DNA of 46,670 nt from NCBI RefSeq assembly GCF_022711995.1, contig NZ_JALAHI010000111.1, forward strand, positions 1-46,670, in the 5' to 3' direction. The translations under genes and the position numbers were made by a program. Positions 8,345-19,558 of this stretch are shown here, in pieces. Origin of the DNA: Enterococcus sp. (lineage in GTDB: Bacteria; Bacillota; Bacilli; Lactobacillales; Enterococcaceae). The first letter of the stretch is position 1; each line of letters begins with the position of its first letter. The notes beneath the pieces are model-generated. The model was given only the letters and a program-made list of their open reading frames with translations, did no database searches and had not been told where the DNA came from.

Positions 8345-10819
8345 TTACACTTGTTGCAGGATCCGGGCTTGGCCTTCTTTGACATTCAATGTAATCGATC
8401 CTTTTGATGCACCAATGGTCACACGATCGCCTAAATGAATCTGTCCAGACAAGAGTGCCTCACTCAAACGATCTTCCACTTCTTTTTGTAATGCTCTGCG
8501 AATAGGACGAGCGCCATATTCTGGATCAAATCCTGCTTTACCAATCACATCAATCGCGGCAGAAGTGATTTTCAATTGAATATCTTGCTCACCTAAACGT
8601 TTGATGATTGCTTTACTCATGATTTTAACAATCTCATGAATCTCACCTTCACCTAACGAACGGAAGACAACTGTTTCATCCACCCGATTCAAAAACTCAG
8701 GGCGAAAGGCTTTCTTCAGCTCTTCTAATATCCGTTTTTGCATCGCTTGATGGTCTTTACTAAGATCCACGACATTAAAGCCTACATTTTTTTCTTCACG
8801 GATCTGTTGCGCACCGATATTTGAAGTCATGATCAGAATCGTATTACGGAAATCGACTTTCCGCCCTTTGGCATCTGTCAAATGACCATCATCTAAGACT
8901 TGCAAAAGAATATTAAAGACATCTGGATGGGCCTTTTCTACTTCATCCAATAAAATCACTGAATATGGTTTTGAACGAATCTTTTCAGTTAGCTGGCCAC
9001 CTTCATCATAACCAACATAGCCAGGAGGAGAGCCAATCAAACGGCTTGTACTATATTTCTCCATAAACTCAGACATATCCACACGAACGAGGGAATCTTC
9101 ACTGCCGAACATTGCTTCTGCCAATGCTTTTGCCAGTTCCGTTTTTCCGACACCTGTAGGACCTAAGAACATGAAGGAACCAATTGGCCGATTCGGATCT
9201 TTTAGACCACTCCGGGCCCGACGAATCGAACGTGCGACTGCTTTGACAGCTTCTTCTTGTCCAACGACACGTTGATGCAAGATTTTTTCTAAATCAAGGA
9301 GACGTTCACTCTCTTTTTTCTCCATCTGTTGTAAAGGAACACCCGTCCATTGCGACACGACTGCCGCAACATCTTCACCAGTGACACTATCCGCATAGCC
9401 GGAAGCTTCCTTCACTTCCATAAACGCAATTTCAGTTAACTGTTGGGTTAATTTCTTCTCTTTGATACGTAAACGAGCAGCGGCTTCAAAATCTTGCTGA
9501 CGAATTGCTGCTTCTTTTTCTTCAATCAAATTGGCGATTTCATTTTGCAAATCTGCTAATTCAGAGCTTTCATCTGTTTTATCCAAGCGGACTTTTGCTG
9601 CTGATTCATCCATCAAGTCAATGGCTTTGTCCGGTAACTGTCGAGAATTGATGTAACGTACGGACAATTGAACCGCTGCATGCAACGCATCATCCGAAAT
9701 CTCTACGCCGTGATGCTCTTCATAACGGGGACGTAATCCTCGTAAAATTTCTTCGGCTTCCTCTGGTGTCGGCTCATCTACTTGAACACGAGCAAAACGT
9801 CTTTCCAGTGCAGAATCTTTTTCAATATATTTTTGGTACTCATCTAACGTTGTCGCACCAATCGTCTGCAATTCTCCGCGGGCTAACGCAGGTTTCAAAA
9901 TATTCGAGGCATCAATCGCCCCTTCTGCGCCACCGGCACCGATCAATGTATGCAGCTCATCGATAAATAAAATAATCTGCCCATCTTGATAGATTTCATC
10001 GATGATTTTCTTCATGCGATCTTCAAACTCACCACGATATTTCGTACCGGCGACTAATGCGCCCATATCCAGCATCATCAAGCGTTTGTTTTGCATATCT
10101 TCTGGTACTTCGCCATGAACGATTTTTTGAGCTAATCCTTCAGCAATCGCTGTTTTACCGACCCCAGGTTCTCCTACTAAAACAGGATTGTTTTTCGTCC
10201 GGCGGCTCAAGATTTGAATCAATCGTTTTACTTCTTTGGCACGGCCTACAACAGGATCTAAGCGCTTATCTCTGGCTAATTTTGTTAAATCCCGTGCTAG
10301 AGAATCCAATGTTGGCGTTCCTTGGGCTTTTCCTTGAGGTCGACGACGTCCCGTACCACTTGGATTCTTTGAATCATTGATTCCCATTTTTTTCTTTAAA
10401 AGCTGACGCATTTTTGCCAAGCTTAAGCCTAAATTCAACATGATCCTTGAAGCTAAAATATCTTCGTCTCGCAATAGTCCTAGCAAGAGATGTTCGGTAC
10501 CAATTTGAAGAGCACCTAAACGTTTCGCTTCATCTCCCGCGTAAGCAAAGGTCTGTTTTGCTCGAGGAGAATAGGCAAGGTAGGCATTCTCTGGGTATTG
10601 ACGAACGGTACCATAGCCCGTTAGATGTTCGATTTCTTCGCGAATATCGTTTTCGGTGATATTCATTTCCCGTAATGTTTTGCCGGCGATGCCATTTTGT
10701 TCAATGACTAAGGCAAGCAAGATGTGTTCTGAACCTACGGATTGATGTTTAAAGTACTTTGCTTCTTCCTGTGCAATCGTCAGCACAGCTTTCGCTCTTT
10801 GTGTAAATAGTTCATCCAT
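8345..10819 (-). CDS. clpC: ATP-dependent Clp protease ATPase subunit ClpC
   Basis: Hsp100/AAA+ unfoldase that feeds substrates to ClpP. Order of domains: N-domain double repeat (about 1-145), AAA-1 with Walker A GEPGVGKT near 216, a UVR-containing middle domain, and AAA-2 with GPTGVGKT near 549. I prefer the ATG at 10819 over the GTG at 10828, because the GTG touches the AGGAAG ribosome site while the ATG is about 8 bases away and gives the usual MDELF beginning. It follows ctsR by 5 bases. In this lineage the McsA/McsB adaptor genes are absent between the two. Regulated by CtsR at the shared promoter. Confidence 0.95.
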   Translation of the reverse strand: MDELFTQRAKAVLTIAQEEAKYFKHQSVGSEHILLALVIEQNGIAGKTLREMNITENDIREEIEHLTGYGTVRQYPENAYLAYSPRAKQTFAYAGDEAKRLGALQIGTEHLLLGLLRDEDILASRIMLNLGLSLAKMRQLLKKKMGINDSKNPSGTGRRRPQGKAQGTPTLDSLARDLTKLARDKRLDPVVGRAKEVKRLIQILSRRTKNNPVLVGEPGVGKTAIAEGLAQKIVHGEVPEDMQNKRLMMLDMGALVAGTKYRGEFEDRMKKIIDEIYQDGQIILFIDELHTLIGAGGAEGAIDASNILKPALARGELQTIGATTLDEYQKYIEKDSALERRFARVQVDEPTPEEAEEILRGLRPRYEEHHGVEISDDALHAAVQLSVRYINSRQLPDKAIDLMDESAAKVRLDKTDESSELADLQNEIANLIEEKEAAIRQQDFEAAARLRIKEKKLTQQLTEIAFMEVKEASGYADSVTGEDVAAVVSQWTGVPLQQMEKKESERLLDLEKILHQRVVGQEEAVKAVARSIRRARSGLKDPNRPIGSFMFLGPTGVGKTELAKALAEAMFGSEDSLVRVDMSEFMEKYSTSRLIGSPPGYVGYDEGGQLTEKIRSKPYSVILLDEVEKAHPDVFNILLQVLDDGHLTDAKGRKVDFRNTILIMTSNIGAQQIREEKNVGFNVVDLSKDHQAMQKRILEELKKAFRPEFLNRVDETVVFRSLGEGEIHEIVKIMSKAIIKRLGEQDIQLKITSAAIDVIGKAGFDPEYGARPIRRALQKEVEDRLSEALLSGQIHLGDRVTIGASKGSITLNVKEGQARILQQV

Positions 10820-10824
10820 CTCAT

Positions 10825-11292
10825 TCACTTCCTGTCTTCATAACTTAAGCGTTCTAAAATTGCATGGAGCAAGTCTGCTCGTGTTCGGTTTTCATAAGGA
10901 GAACCTCCTAATACTGATTTCGCAATGACCGTCAATAATAAATTGCCTTCACGCTTAGACAGGATTCCTTCCTCATAAAGCTTTTGGATTATTGCATAAG
11001 CATCTTTTTCCGAGATGGTCTCATCGAATAATTGATTCATTTCTTCAAGGTAGTGATGGCTATCCGTAATCTTCACTTTTTCAATCCGGATATAGCCACC
11101 GCCTCCACGTTTGCTTTCAACAGTATACCCTCTTTGAATAGTGAATCGGGTATTGATCACATAGTTTATTTGTGAAGGCACACAATTGAATAAATTCGCC
11201 ATTTCAGCTCGGCGAATCTCAATTGTTTCGCTGTCTTCAAGAATTTTCTTCAAATATGCCTCAATCAAATCGGAAGTGTTATGATGATTCAA
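10825..11292 (-). CDS. ctsR: Class III heat-shock repressor CtsR
   Basis: A 155-aa DNA-binding repressor of clp genes. Visible: winged helix-turn-helix in the first 75 residues, with the Gly-rich wing RGGGGY that senses heat in CtsR, and a C-terminal helical dimer domain. The start is a TTG with GGGAGGG six bases upstream; the nearby ATG is out of frame. It is the first gene of ctsR-clpC and almost certainly autoregulated through the CtsR box just before its start. Without McsB, inactivation should be by temperature alone or by Clp ATPases. Confidence 0.93.
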   Translation of the reverse strand: MNHHNTSDLIEAYLKKILEDSETIEIRRAEMANLFNCVPSQINYVINTRFTIQRGYTVESKRGGGGYIRIEKVKITDSHHYLEEMNQLFDETISEKDAYAIIQKLYEEGILSKREGNLLLTVIAKSVLGGSPYENRTRADLLHAILERLSYEDRK

Positions 11293-11304
11293 TTCATTCC
11301 CTCC

Positions 11305-11353
11305 CTTGACTAATTCTGACCTTCATTATACCCAATTTTTGAAAGCTTGAAAA
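11305..11353 (-). promoter_or_regulatory. ctsR promoter with CtsR operator
   Basis: On the minus strand: -35-like TTTTCA (11348-11353), 17-base spacer, perfect -10 TATAAT (11325-11330), then GGTCAGAATTAGTCAAG (11305-11321). The latter matches the CtsR heptad repeat RGTCAAANANRGTCAAA with three mismatches and sits at the transcription start, where binding would block RNA polymerase. Confidence 0.75.
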
Positions 11354-11422
11354 GCTGTACGCCTAGAGAAGTGAAATTGATAAAAGAAACTTAAACAGCT
11401 AGCTCTTTTTTGGCATAACAAA

Positions 11423-11517
11423 AAAACTATCCGCAGCTTCAAGAAATCACTTCTACAGGTCTGGCCTCTTAAGGCGACTTGTAGAACACATAACTAGAGA
11501 GTCATTCGGATAGTTTT
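11423..11517 (-). terminator. Multi-stem terminator after prkC
   Basis: Perfect 11-bp outer arms (11507-11517 with 11423-11433) are followed on the minus strand by a T run. Inside are nested stems TTCTACA/TGTAGAA (11451-11457, 11480-11486) and GCCT/AGGC (11464-11467, 11472-11475). The rest of 11354-11530 holds nothing else I recognise. Confidence 0.82.
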
Positions 11518-11530
11518 GGTTTATACTTGG

Positions 11531-13519
11531 TTAATCTTCAGAACTAGTTGAACTAGTAGTTGTTGATTCACTACTAGTGGAAGATTCACTCGTAGAGGAC
11601 TCTGGTTTTGGTCCTTTAGAAATAGTAACATTTACTGAAGAACCGACAGCTACCGAGGTTCCTTCACCTGGTGAAACATCTGTGACTTCTCCGGCAGGAA
11701 CGGAATCATTGTAACCTGATTCTTCTTTGATCGAATACTTCAATCCAGCTTCGTTCAAAGCCGCGATCGCATCATTACGACTCTGTCCGATGATGCGTGG
11801 CACATTGACCATTTCTTGTCCACTGCTGACAGTCAATGTGATGGCTGTTTGAGAGGTAATAACGGTCCCCCCCACTCCTGGCGCTTGGTTAATCACAGTA
11901 CCCACTGGTTCATTGCTTGATGCTGATTGTTCATAAATATTTGCGGCTGGCACACCTTTTGAGGTCAATGCCGCTCGAACATCTTCGATCCGCTGACCAT
12001 AATAATCTTCCATAGCAAACGTTTCAGGGCCGGTGCTGACAACAAAAGAAATTTCATCCTCTTTCGGAGACACTTTCTCGCCAGCATCTGGTAGTTGGCT
12101 AATGATCAATCCTTCATCAATGGTATCACTAGACTTTGTCTCTACCTTGATTTGATCTTCTGAAAAACCTAACTTGATCAACTCTGCTTTTACATCGTCA
12201 AAATTTTTCTCTTGATAGTTTTTTAAAGTGATTTTACTTGCACCTGTGCTGATATATAAAGTAATTTCACTGTTCTTTTTGACTTCTGTTCCTTCTTGCG
12301 GATCGGTTTTGACGACTTTCCCTTCTTCAATCTCATCATCAGCGATCTCTTCGGTTTGATCAGCCACTTTTAAGCCAGCAGATTCCAGCTTTTCTCGCGC
12401 CACGATCTCTGTATCCCCGCTGACTTTAGGAATCTCAATATCTCCGCGGCCGCCACCAAAGACAAAGTAGCTGCCGATGCCAATCAACGCTAAAACAACC
12501 AATACCGGTAGAATCATCCACCATTTTTTACGTTTCTTCTTTGGATTCTCTGGCTTCTCTTCTTCCGTTGCTTCAGCTTCCGGTATAACGGTTGTCGCTT
12601 CCGGCTCTTCGGCTATCATTTCATCGGTGATAGGACTCAGCACTTGAGTTTCATCGTTTAACGCATGGGGCTCCCACCTTGGTTCATTCAAACGTTCCGG
12701 TGACAGGGCCGTTGCAAGATCTTCTCGCATTTCATCGGCGGTCTTATAACGATCGGCTTGTTCTTTGGCTGTGGCCTTCAAAACGACATTTTCTAATGAC
12801 TGAGGAACATTTTTATCATAGATACGGATAGATGGAATTTCATCTTGAAAATGTTTTAAAGCAATCGTAACCGCTGACTCACCATCGAAAGGAACTTTTC
12901 CAGTCAACATTTCATAAAGAATGATTCCAATCGCATAAATATCTGATTGATTGGTAGCCATACTGCCCCGAGCTTGCTCCGGCGACAAGTAATGCACCGA
13001 GCCGAGCATTGAGTTGGTTTGAGTGATCGATGTTTCCGACAAAGCAATCGCGATCCCGAAATCGGTGATCTTAACGACCCCTTCTTCATTGATTAAAATA
13101 TTTTGCGGCTTTAAGTCCCGATGAATGATTCGATGTTGATGGGCCAATGCCACTGCTGACAAAATTTGTTGCACGATATCGACGATCTGCAAATAAGGAA
13201 TCGGATAACGGGTTTGAATGTAACGCTTCAGATCCATACCCTTGACATATTCCATCACCAAAAATTGCATGCCATCCTCTTCACCTACATCATAGACGGT
13301 CACAATATTAGGATGAACCAATTCTGTAGCAGCCAGTGCTTCTCGCTGAAAACGACGAATCGCATTTTTATCATTTTGGAAATCAAAGCGCAACACTTTC
13401 ACGGCAACTTCCCGATCAAGAATCAAGTCATGAGCCAAAAATACATTTGCCATGCCGCCACTACCAATATTGCCGATGATTTTATAGCGGCCATTTAACT
13501 TTTTCCCTATTTCAATCAT
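11531..13519 (-). CDS. prkC: PASTA-domain Ser/Thr protein kinase PrkC (enterococcal IreK)
   Basis: Membrane kinase that senses cell-wall fragments or lipid II outside and phosphorylates envelope and division proteins inside; in E. faecalis IreK drives cephalosporin resistance. Order: kinase domain (about 8-270) with GSGGMANV, catalytic HRDLKPQN and DFGIA; a charged linker; one membrane helix (about 331-353); four PASTA repeats (about 360-640); and a Ser/Thr-rich tail of about 25 residues. E. faecalis IreK is usually described with five PASTA repeats, so this is one shorter. Start ATG at 13519 overlaps the prpC stop by 8 bases and has GGAGG at good spacing; an upstream in-frame TTG would sit on that site. 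Confidence 0.93.
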   Translation of the reverse strand: MIEIGKKLNGRYKIIGNIGSGGMANVFLAHDLILDREVAVKVLRFDFQNDKNAIRRFQREALAATELVHPNIVTVYDVGEEDGMQFLVMEYVKGMDLKRYIQTRYPIPYLQIVDIVQQILSAVALAHQHRIIHRDLKPQNILINEEGVVKITDFGIAIALSETSITQTNSMLGSVHYLSPEQARGSMATNQSDIYAIGIILYEMLTGKVPFDGESAVTIALKHFQDEIPSIRIYDKNVPQSLENVVLKATAKEQADRYKTADEMREDLATALSPERLNEPRWEPHALNDETQVLSPITDEMIAEEPEATTVIPEAEATEEEKPENPKKKRKKWWMILPVLVVLALIGIGSYFVFGGGRGDIEIPKVSGDTEIVAREKLESAGLKVADQTEEIADDEIEEGKVVKTDPQEGTEVKKNSEITLYISTGASKITLKNYQEKNFDDVKAELIKLGFSEDQIKVETKSSDTIDEGLIISQLPDAGEKVSPKEDEISFVVSTGPETFAMEDYYGQRIEDVRAALTSKGVPAANIYEQSASSNEPVGTVINQAPGVGGTVITSQTAITLTVSSGQEMVNVPRIIGQSRNDAIAALNEAGLKYSIKEESGYNDSVPAGEVTDVSPGEGTSVAVGSSVNVTISKGPKPESSTSESSTSSESTTTSSTSSED

Positions 13520-14255
13520 GGGCAGTTCCTCCAACTTTAATCAGTAAAACCGTGATATTATCAACTCCGCCTTGCTGATTAGCCACATCAATCAACTGTT
13601 GAACTGCCTCTTTAAGGGTTGCAGCTCCCTCAATGATTTCAGCGATCCTTTCGTCTGTCAGCATATTTGTCAATCCATCTGAACAAAGAAGCAAGTAATC
13701 ACTAGAGGCAAAATAATGAATGGCGACATCTACTTCAACTGTGTTAGGCATCCCCACAGAGCGAGTCAACACATTTTTACGTGGATGGTTGACGGCCATC
13801 TCGGCAGTGATTTGGCCAGATTTTACCAATTCATTGACAAGAGAATGGTCTTCAGTAATTTGTATCAGATCATGATCTCGTAAAATATACGCGCGGCTGT
13901 CGCCCACGTTAGCGATCGTAAATTGATCCTCAAAGAGTGCCACGGCAATGATCGTTGTTCCCATCCCATTCAATGCTTCATCTTCAATCCCTTTTTTATA
14001 GATTGAAACACTTTCTGTCTGGATTTTTTGGATCAGCCATTGCGCGGTCTTTTCACTATCCGTCAAATCTGTTTTTTCCCAAGCGGTTCCCAAACCACTT
14101 ACGGCTTGACGACTTGCAACATCGCCTGCTCGATGTCCCCCCATCCCATCAGCTAAAATCGCCAATGTGATATTTTTTTTGTTGACATACACAGCGGCAA
14201 AGTCCTGGTTTGTATTCCGTCGTTTACCAACATCTGTCTGAAAATGAATCTCCAA
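13512..14255 (-). CDS. prpC: PP2C-type Ser/Thr phosphatase PrpC (IreP)
   Basis: Metal-dependent phosphatase that reverses PrkC/IreK phosphorylation. Visible PP2C motifs: N-terminal RRNTNQD, DGMGGH metal-binding motif, [15 protein letters not shown] and the C-terminal DNITVLL. 247 aa is typical. The start is a TTG preceded by GAGGTGA at 8 bases. Its stop overlaps the prkC start, so the two are translationally coupled and made in fixed proportion. Confidence 0.93.
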   Translation of the reverse strand: MEIHFQTDVGKRRNTNQDFAAVYVNKKNITLAILADGMGGHRAGDVASRQAVSGLGTAWEKTDLTDSEKTAQWLIQKIQTESVSIYKKGIEDEALNGMGTTIIAVALFEDQFTIANVGDSRAYILRDHDLIQITEDHSLVNELVKSGQITAEMAVNHPRKNVLTRSVGMPNTVEVDVAIHYFASSDYLLLCSDGLTNMLTDERIAEIIEGAATLKEAVQQLIDVANQQGGVDNITVLLIKVGGTAHD

Positions 14256-14274
14256 CTTCTTTTCACCTCATTAC

Positions 14275-15633
14275 TTACTTTTTGCGAAGGCAGCTTATGA
14301 AAAAGCCATCTGTCATAAAATCTTGCGGATAAATCGTTAGCATTTGATCACTGATTTTCGTAGCAGTTTGTTCATTTACCGTCACATCAATCTGTTCAAA
14401 TTCGGGATGAGCCGCTAAAAAGGCAGCTACCACTGCCTGATTTTCTTCTACCATTATGGTACATGTACTGTAAATCATTATACCCGAATTTTTTAGCGTT
14501 GGGGCGACACTTTCTAAAATCGCAAGCTGAATTTCGGGTAGCCGCTGTAAATCGGCAGCCTGCTTATTGTATTTGATATCTGGTTTTCGTCGCATCAATC
14601 CCAATCCAGAACATGGAGCATCCACTAAAATCCGATCGAACTGCTGTGCTTCAAAATGTTGTGCCACTTCCCGTGCATCCATTACTTCCGTTTGGACCAC
14701 CTCTGAAACTGCAAGTCGTTGCGCATTCTCAGTGATCAAGTTTACTTTATGAGGATGAATATCTAACGCAGTAACTTTCCCGCCAGCTTCTGCAGACAGG
14801 AATGACGCGATATGAGTCGTTTTTCCTCCTGGAGCTGCACAAGCATCTAATACTTGGTGCTCAGGTGCAATGTGCAATGCTGGAGCAACCAACATCGAGC
14901 TTTCATCTTGAATTGTCAACAGACCCTCTCGGTACAAAGATGAACCAGCCAAAAAGCCTTTATCAGCCACAATCCCATAGGGAGATAGTTGGCTTTCTCG
15001 CGCTTCGATCCCTTCTTCCTGTAGTTGAAGGATTGCTTCGTTGCGAGTAATTCTTTGTAAATCAAGCCGACCACTAGCATGACTAGGCTCTAGCAAAGAC
15101 AACCCTAATTCCCGGGTTTTCTCACTGCCGATCTGTGCCACAAATTTTTCTGTCAACCATACTGGCATACTGATTTCTGTAGCTAGTCGTTCCAAAGGAT
15201 CCTTAATCTGATCAAGTGCTGGTACACCCTCTCTTTGAATCGTACGCAACACGCCATTAACAAATTTTCCGATTCCCGGGTTTCCTTTCGCTTTCGCGAT
15301 TTCCACGGCTTCATTCAAAATAGCGTGGTTGGGCACTTTGTCTAGGTACAACATTTGATAAAGAGACAGTCGCAGTAATGCTTTGACCCACGGATCAACC
15401 TTTTTGGCTTTTTTGATAAAGGTTGCTAAATAATAATCCAATAATAGCTGGCGGCTAATGGTTCCATAGACCATTTCTGTCAATAGTCGACCGTCTTTTT
15501 CATTCAATCGACCTTGATTCATTAGCTCTCTTAATAATAAGTTCGAATACGCGCCGCCTTTTTCAATACGAAGCAATGCTTCTAGTGCAACAAAACGAAC
15601 CGTATACTGGATTTTCCCTATTTTATGCTTCAT
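14275..15633 (-). CDS. rsmB: 16S rRNA (cytosine-967-C5)-methyltransferase RsmB
   Basis: SAM-dependent RNA methyltransferase with an N-terminal NusB-like RNA-binding domain (about 1-140) and a C-terminal Rossmann domain. Visible: SAM motif DACAAPGGKT, motif IV DAPCSG with its Cys, and the second catalytic Cys in YSTCTI. Overlaps the fmt stop. The ATG at 15633 and an in-frame TTG at 15642 are both possible; the AGGAG site is 6 bases from the TTG, so the longer form cannot be excluded. Between fmt and prpC in a conserved operon. Confidence 0.92.
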   Translation of the reverse strand: MKHKIGKIQYTVRFVALEALLRIEKGGAYSNLLLRELMNQGRLNEKDGRLLTEMVYGTISRQLLLDYYLATFIKKAKKVDPWVKALLRLSLYQMLYLDKVPNHAILNEAVEIAKAKGNPGIGKFVNGVLRTIQREGVPALDQIKDPLERLATEISMPVWLTEKFVAQIGSEKTRELGLSLLEPSHASGRLDLQRITRNEAILQLQEEGIEARESQLSPYGIVADKGFLAGSSLYREGLLTIQDESSMLVAPALHIAPEHQVLDACAAPGGKTTHIASFLSAEAGGKVTALDIHPHKVNLITENAQRLAVSEVVQTEVMDAREVAQHFEAQQFDRILVDAPCSGLGLMRRKPDIKYNKQAADLQRLPEIQLAILESVAPTLKNSGIMIYSTCTIMVEENQAVVAAFLAAHPEFEQIDVTVNEQTATKISDQMLTIYPQDFMTDGFFISCLRKK

Positions 15634-16576
15634 GGGTACCAACCTTATCTCCTAGTTGAACCTGTTGACCCGCACCATTTAAAAAGGCTGTGATAGCTTG
15701 ACGGCTTTTTCCAGCCGGTTGCAACTCTTCTAATGCTAAGACAGTCTGCTGCCCACATGCGATCCACAATGCTTTTTTCGTGCGCTGGATGATGGTTCCT
15801 GGTGCAGCATCTGTTGATTCATTGATGACTGCCACTGACCAGATTTTCCAACGACTTCCTTGATAAGTCGTGAAAGCGATTGGCCAAGGACGCATCCCAC
15901 GAACTTGATTGTCAATCGCCTGTGCAGTCTTTGTCCAATCGATGGCTTCTTGTTCTTGCGTGATGTTCGGTGAGAATGTAACCAGCTCTTCTGCTTGAGG
16001 TGTTGGTTTCAATTCTCCTGATAAAATTTTAGGCAATGTTTCCAGCAATAATTCTTTGCCCAACACACTTAGCTTCTCAAACATGGTCCCTACATCGTCT
16101 TGACTAGTGATTGGCAGCTTAGCTTGAGAAAAAATCCCCCCCGCATCCATTTTTTTGATCATTTCCATGATAGTGACACCAGTTTCTTGCTCACCTTCGA
16201 TGATGGCATAGTGAACAGGGGCGCCACCGCGATATTTGGGTAATAACGAGGCATGCACATTGATGGCACCAAATTTTGGCACTTGCAACAGCTTTTCAGG
16301 TAAAAATTGGCCAAAAGCTGCAGTAATCAAAATATCTGGTGCTAATTCTTTGATCGTTTCCATTTCAGGTGAACCACTGATTTTTTCTGGTTGTAAAACC
16401 AATAAACCGTGTTTCAATGCTGCTTCTTTAACAGGCGTCGGGGTGATCACTCGTTTACGACCAACTGGTCGATCTGGTTGAGTCACTACTGCTGCGACTT
16501 CATAGCCTTCTGCTAACAGCCCTTCTAAGATTGGTACGGAAAACGCTGGGGTTCCCATAAAGACAACTTTAGTCAT
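15623..16576 (-). CDS. fmt: Methionyl-tRNA formyltransferase
   Basis: Transfers a formyl group from 10-formyl-THF to initiator Met-tRNA. Visible: N-terminal VFMGTPAFSVPIL, the folate-binding/catalytic region INVHASLLPKYRGGAPVHYA with Asn and His, the downstream Asp in KMDAGGIF, and a C-terminal OB-like tRNA-binding domain. 317 aa is normal. Start ATG has GGAGG upstream and overlaps the def stop by 8 bases; rsmB overlaps its end. Functionally paired with def, which removes the formyl group. Confidence 0.96.
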   Translation of the reverse strand: MTKVVFMGTPAFSVPILEGLLAEGYEVAAVVTQPDRPVGRKRVITPTPVKEAALKHGLLVLQPEKISGSPEMETIKELAPDILITAAFGQFLPEKLLQVPKFGAINVHASLLPKYRGGAPVHYAIIEGEQETGVTIMEMIKKMDAGGIFSQAKLPITSQDDVGTMFEKLSVLGKELLLETLPKILSGELKPTPQAEELVTFSPNITQEQEAIDWTKTAQAIDNQVRGMRPWPIAFTTYQGSRWKIWSVAVINESTDAAPGTIIQRTKKALWIACGQQTVLALEELQPAGKSRQAITAFLNGAGQQVQLGDKVGTHEA

Positions 16577-17060
16577 TTTCGTGTTCCTCCATATACTGTT
16601 CTAATTCAGATTCTGGGATCTTATCGATCATTTTATCAATAAATAAAATACCATTCAGGTGATCGATCTCATGTTGGATAGCCCGGGCTAAGTAACCAAA
16701 AGCCTGTACTTCCATCTCTTCCCCTTCGCGGTCAAAGTAGCGAACCGTAATCTCTTCTGCTCGCTTGACCGTACCATAAGTATGAGGGATACTCAAGCAC
16801 CCTTCTACATCAATAGATTCTCCTGATGAATCGATGATCTCCGGGTTAATTAACTCAAAGCGATCCTCTTCATCTACTTCAACGATTGCCACTTGCAGGT
16901 TTTTGCCAATCTGAGGGGCAGCAATACCCACACCGTCATGCGCCACCATTGTTTCGTACATATCTTCAAGTAATTGCACCAATTCATCTGTAATCACAGA
17001 TATCGGCTCTGGTTTTCGACGAAGCCTGTCGTCGGGATGGATAATAATCGGATAGCGCAT
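16569..17060 (-). CDS. def: Peptide deformylase
   Basis: Metalloenzyme that removes the N-formyl group from new proteins. All three family motifs are present: GVGIAAPQIG, EGCLSIP (metal Cys) and HEIDHLNG (two metal His and the catalytic Glu). At 163 aa it is of the short type, unlike the roughly 185-aa enzymes typical of Firmicutes, so a second def gene elsewhere is likely. RBS AAAGGAG. Lies 10 bases after priA and overlaps fmt. Confidence 0.94.
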   Translation of the reverse strand: MRYPIIIHPDDRLRRKPEPISVITDELVQLLEDMYETMVAHDGVGIAAPQIGKNLQVAIVEVDEEDRFELINPEIIDSSGESIDVEGCLSIPHTYGTVKRAEEITVRYFDREGEEMEVQAFGYLARAIQHEIDHLNGILFIDKMIDKIPESELEQYMEEHEND

Positions 17061-17070
17061 AATATCTCCT

Positions 17071-19473
17071 TTAAATAAAATTCAACGGTTCTTGGTCAAT
17101 AGAAACATAGAGTCCTTTTCGTTGATCAATTTGACTTTGTTCCAATAACCGGGTCAACAGTTCCGGCAAATGCGGTTCATTTTTGTATTTAATGATTAGT
17201 TGGTAGTAATAGCGATTTTTGACACGCATGATTGCACTCGGTGCCGGTCCCAACAAAATACTTTGATCCGACAACTCTTTTTTCACCTCTTGATAAATGG
17301 CAAACATCTTTTGCGCAGCAGCTTGTTCTTCTAAGTGGCTACAGGTGATTTTTACCGTGTAGTAATAGGGCGGATATCCACTTTGGTGACGGACCCACAT
17401 TTCTTGCTGATAAAAAGCTTCATAATTTTGCGTTTGTGCCAGCTGAATCGCATAGTGTTCCGGGTTAAATGTCTGAATGATTACTTCGCCAGCTTTTTCT
17501 GCCCGTCCTGCCCGTCCGCTTACCTGTGTCAATAATTGGAATGTTCGCTCACTAGAACGAAAATCTGGCAGATTCAATGCGGTATCTGCATTTAAGACCC
17601 CTACCAAAGTGATATCCGGAAAGTCTAATCCTTTAGCAATCATTTGTGTTCCAAGTAAGATATCGGCTTTCTTTTCGCCAAATAAAGTCAAGATCTTTTC
17701 ATGTGCCCCTTTTTTACGGGTCGTGTCCACATCCATCCGCAACACCCGAGCTTCTGGAAATCGAGCGATTAATTCTTCTTCAACTTTTTGGGTACCTGTT
17801 CCATAGTAACGGATCTTATCTGCGTTACAACTAGGACAGCGGTGAGGAATTTTTTCTTCGTGTCCGCAGTAATGGCAACGCATCGTCTTAGTATCCATAT
17901 GAAGCGTCAAAGAGATATCACAGTTTGGACAAGGCAGAACATAACCGCAATCACGACACATGACAAAAGAAGAATAGCCTCGTCTATTCAATAACAAAAC
18001 GATCTGTTCTTGCTTGTCTAAGCGATCCTGAATCTTTTCTTGCAATTGGCGGGAAAACGTTTGGTAGTTTTTATTGGCAAATTCTTCTCGCATATCTACT
18101 ACATGGATCTGCGGCAAACGGGCACTGAATTTTGCTCGTTGGTTCAAGCGCAATAAGTGATAAACGCCTTTTTGCGCACGAGCCCTTGACTCGAGCGAAG
18201 GCGTGGCACTGCCCAAAACAACGGGACAATGGTGGTACCCGCCACGCCAAATGGCTAAATCACGCGCATGATACCTGGGTGCTTCCTCTTGCTTGTAACT
18301 TGCTTCATGTTCCTCATCAACGATAATAACGCCAATGTTTTTTAAAGGAGCAAAAATTGCTGAACGTGCCCCCACCACTACTTGAGCTTCTCCCCGTTCA
18401 ATTTTTCGCCACTCATCATATTTTTCCCCTTGTGACAAACCACTGTGAAGCACAGCCACCGCATTTCCTAAGCGGCTCTTGAATCGTTCCACCATTTGTG
18501 GCGTCAAAGCGATCTCCGGCACAAGCATAATGGCCGTCTTCTTTTGCTTCAATAGCTCCGCGATCGTTTGCAGATAGACTTCTGTCTTCCCACTGCCAGT
18601 GATGCCTTCTAAAAGAAAAGTTTTTGCCTCTTGCCTTTTTGCTGCTGACAAAATTTCTGAAACAGCAGCAGTTTGTTCTTCGTTCAGTGCTAATGCTGTC
18701 GTTTGAGGAAATGATCGATCTTTAAATGGATCTCGATACGTCTCAACCTCATGAAATTCAAGCCAGCCCAATGCCTGTCCTTGATTCAAAACCGTTGTCG
18801 AAATTCCCGCTTCTGCAAAAAAGGAAACAGGAAGCTGCTCAGATTCTTGTAAGACTGCCAATAATTGTTGTTGTCGTTTTGCCCCTTTTCTGATTTGCTT
18901 CATTGCTTCTGGAATCGCTTCTGGCGAAATCAGTCGTTTCACTATGCGGATCTTCTTGGCTTTATTTTTATTTTTGACCACGTATTGCACTTCAACAATG
19001 GCTTCACTACGTAAAGCCTTCAATTGTGCCAATAATCCTGCTTCTTCAGCAGCTTGCCAACTAAGACTATTCGTCTCAGGGAAATACGCTTTAATTGGAT
19101 GGGTTTCATCCAATAAAAGAATATTTTTCTGGTATTCTGCTTTCATCACACTTGGCAACATCGTCTGTAAACACGTAATTTTAAAAGCAAATGTCGTTTT
19201 TTTCATATAATCAGCTAGCTGTAATAATTCTTCATTTACAACAGGAGAAAGATCCAGTAAGCGAATAATCGGTTTCAACGGCTGCTCAGTCAATGGCGCA
19301 TCGGTCAATCCTACGATAAAGCCTTGGATATGCCGATCTCCATTACCAAATGGCACTTCAACTCGCATACCCGTCTCAGCTATAGGACGCAAATATTCAG
19401 GTATTTCATATGTAAAAGGTTGATCTGTTTGCATGGTGGGAACATCCACGATCACTTCTGCTGTATAGGTCAT
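17071..19473 (-). CDS. priA: Primosomal protein N' (replication restart helicase PriA)
   Basis: 3'-5' DNA helicase that reloads the replisome at stalled forks. Order: N-terminal 3' DNA-binding domain (about 1-110), helicase core with Walker A GITGSGKTE and Walker B DEEH, an inserted zinc-binding region with CRDCGYVLPCPNC and CHYCG...CPSC (eight Cys), and a C-terminal domain. 800 aa is normal. RBS GGAGGAGA. A terminator lies between rpoZ and priA, so priA-def-fmt-rsmB-prpC-prkC probably also has its own promoter in 19474-19560. Confidence 0.96.
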   Translation of the reverse strand: MTYTAEVIVDVPTMQTDQPFTYEIPEYLRPIAETGMRVEVPFGNGDRHIQGFIVGLTDAPLTEQPLKPIIRLLDLSPVVNEELLQLADYMKKTTFAFKITCLQTMLPSVMKAEYQKNILLLDETHPIKAYFPETNSLSWQAAEEAGLLAQLKALRSEAIVEVQYVVKNKNKAKKIRIVKRLISPEAIPEAMKQIRKGAKRQQQLLAVLQESEQLPVSFFAEAGISTTVLNQGQALGWLEFHEVETYRDPFKDRSFPQTTALALNEEQTAAVSEILSAAKRQEAKTFLLEGITGSGKTEVYLQTIAELLKQKKTAIMLVPEIALTPQMVERFKSRLGNAVAVLHSGLSQGEKYDEWRKIERGEAQVVVGARSAIFAPLKNIGVIIVDEEHEASYKQEEAPRYHARDLAIWRGGYHHCPVVLGSATPSLESRARAQKGVYHLLRLNQRAKFSARLPQIHVVDMREEFANKNYQTFSRQLQEKIQDRLDKQEQIVLLLNRRGYSSFVMCRDCGYVLPCPNCDISLTLHMDTKTMRCHYCGHEEKIPHRCPSCNADKIRYYGTGTQKVEEELIARFPEARVLRMDVDTTRKKGAHEKILTLFGEKKADILLGTQMIAKGLDFPDITLVGVLNADTALNLPDFRSSERTFQLLTQVSGRAGRAEKAGEVIIQTFNPEHYAIQLAQTQNYEAFYQQEMWVRHQSGYPPYYYTVKITCSHLEEQAAAQKMFAIYQEVKKELSDQSILLGPAPSAIMRVKNRYYYQLIIKYKNEPHLPELLTRLLEQSQIDQRKGLYVSIDQEPLNFI

Positions 19474-19558
19474 CTTCTCTCCTCCAGGCTTTATTTTACT
19501 AAAATGACAGCCATTTGTCTGTAAACCTTATGAAAATTTAACGGCTATCTTATTCAAA

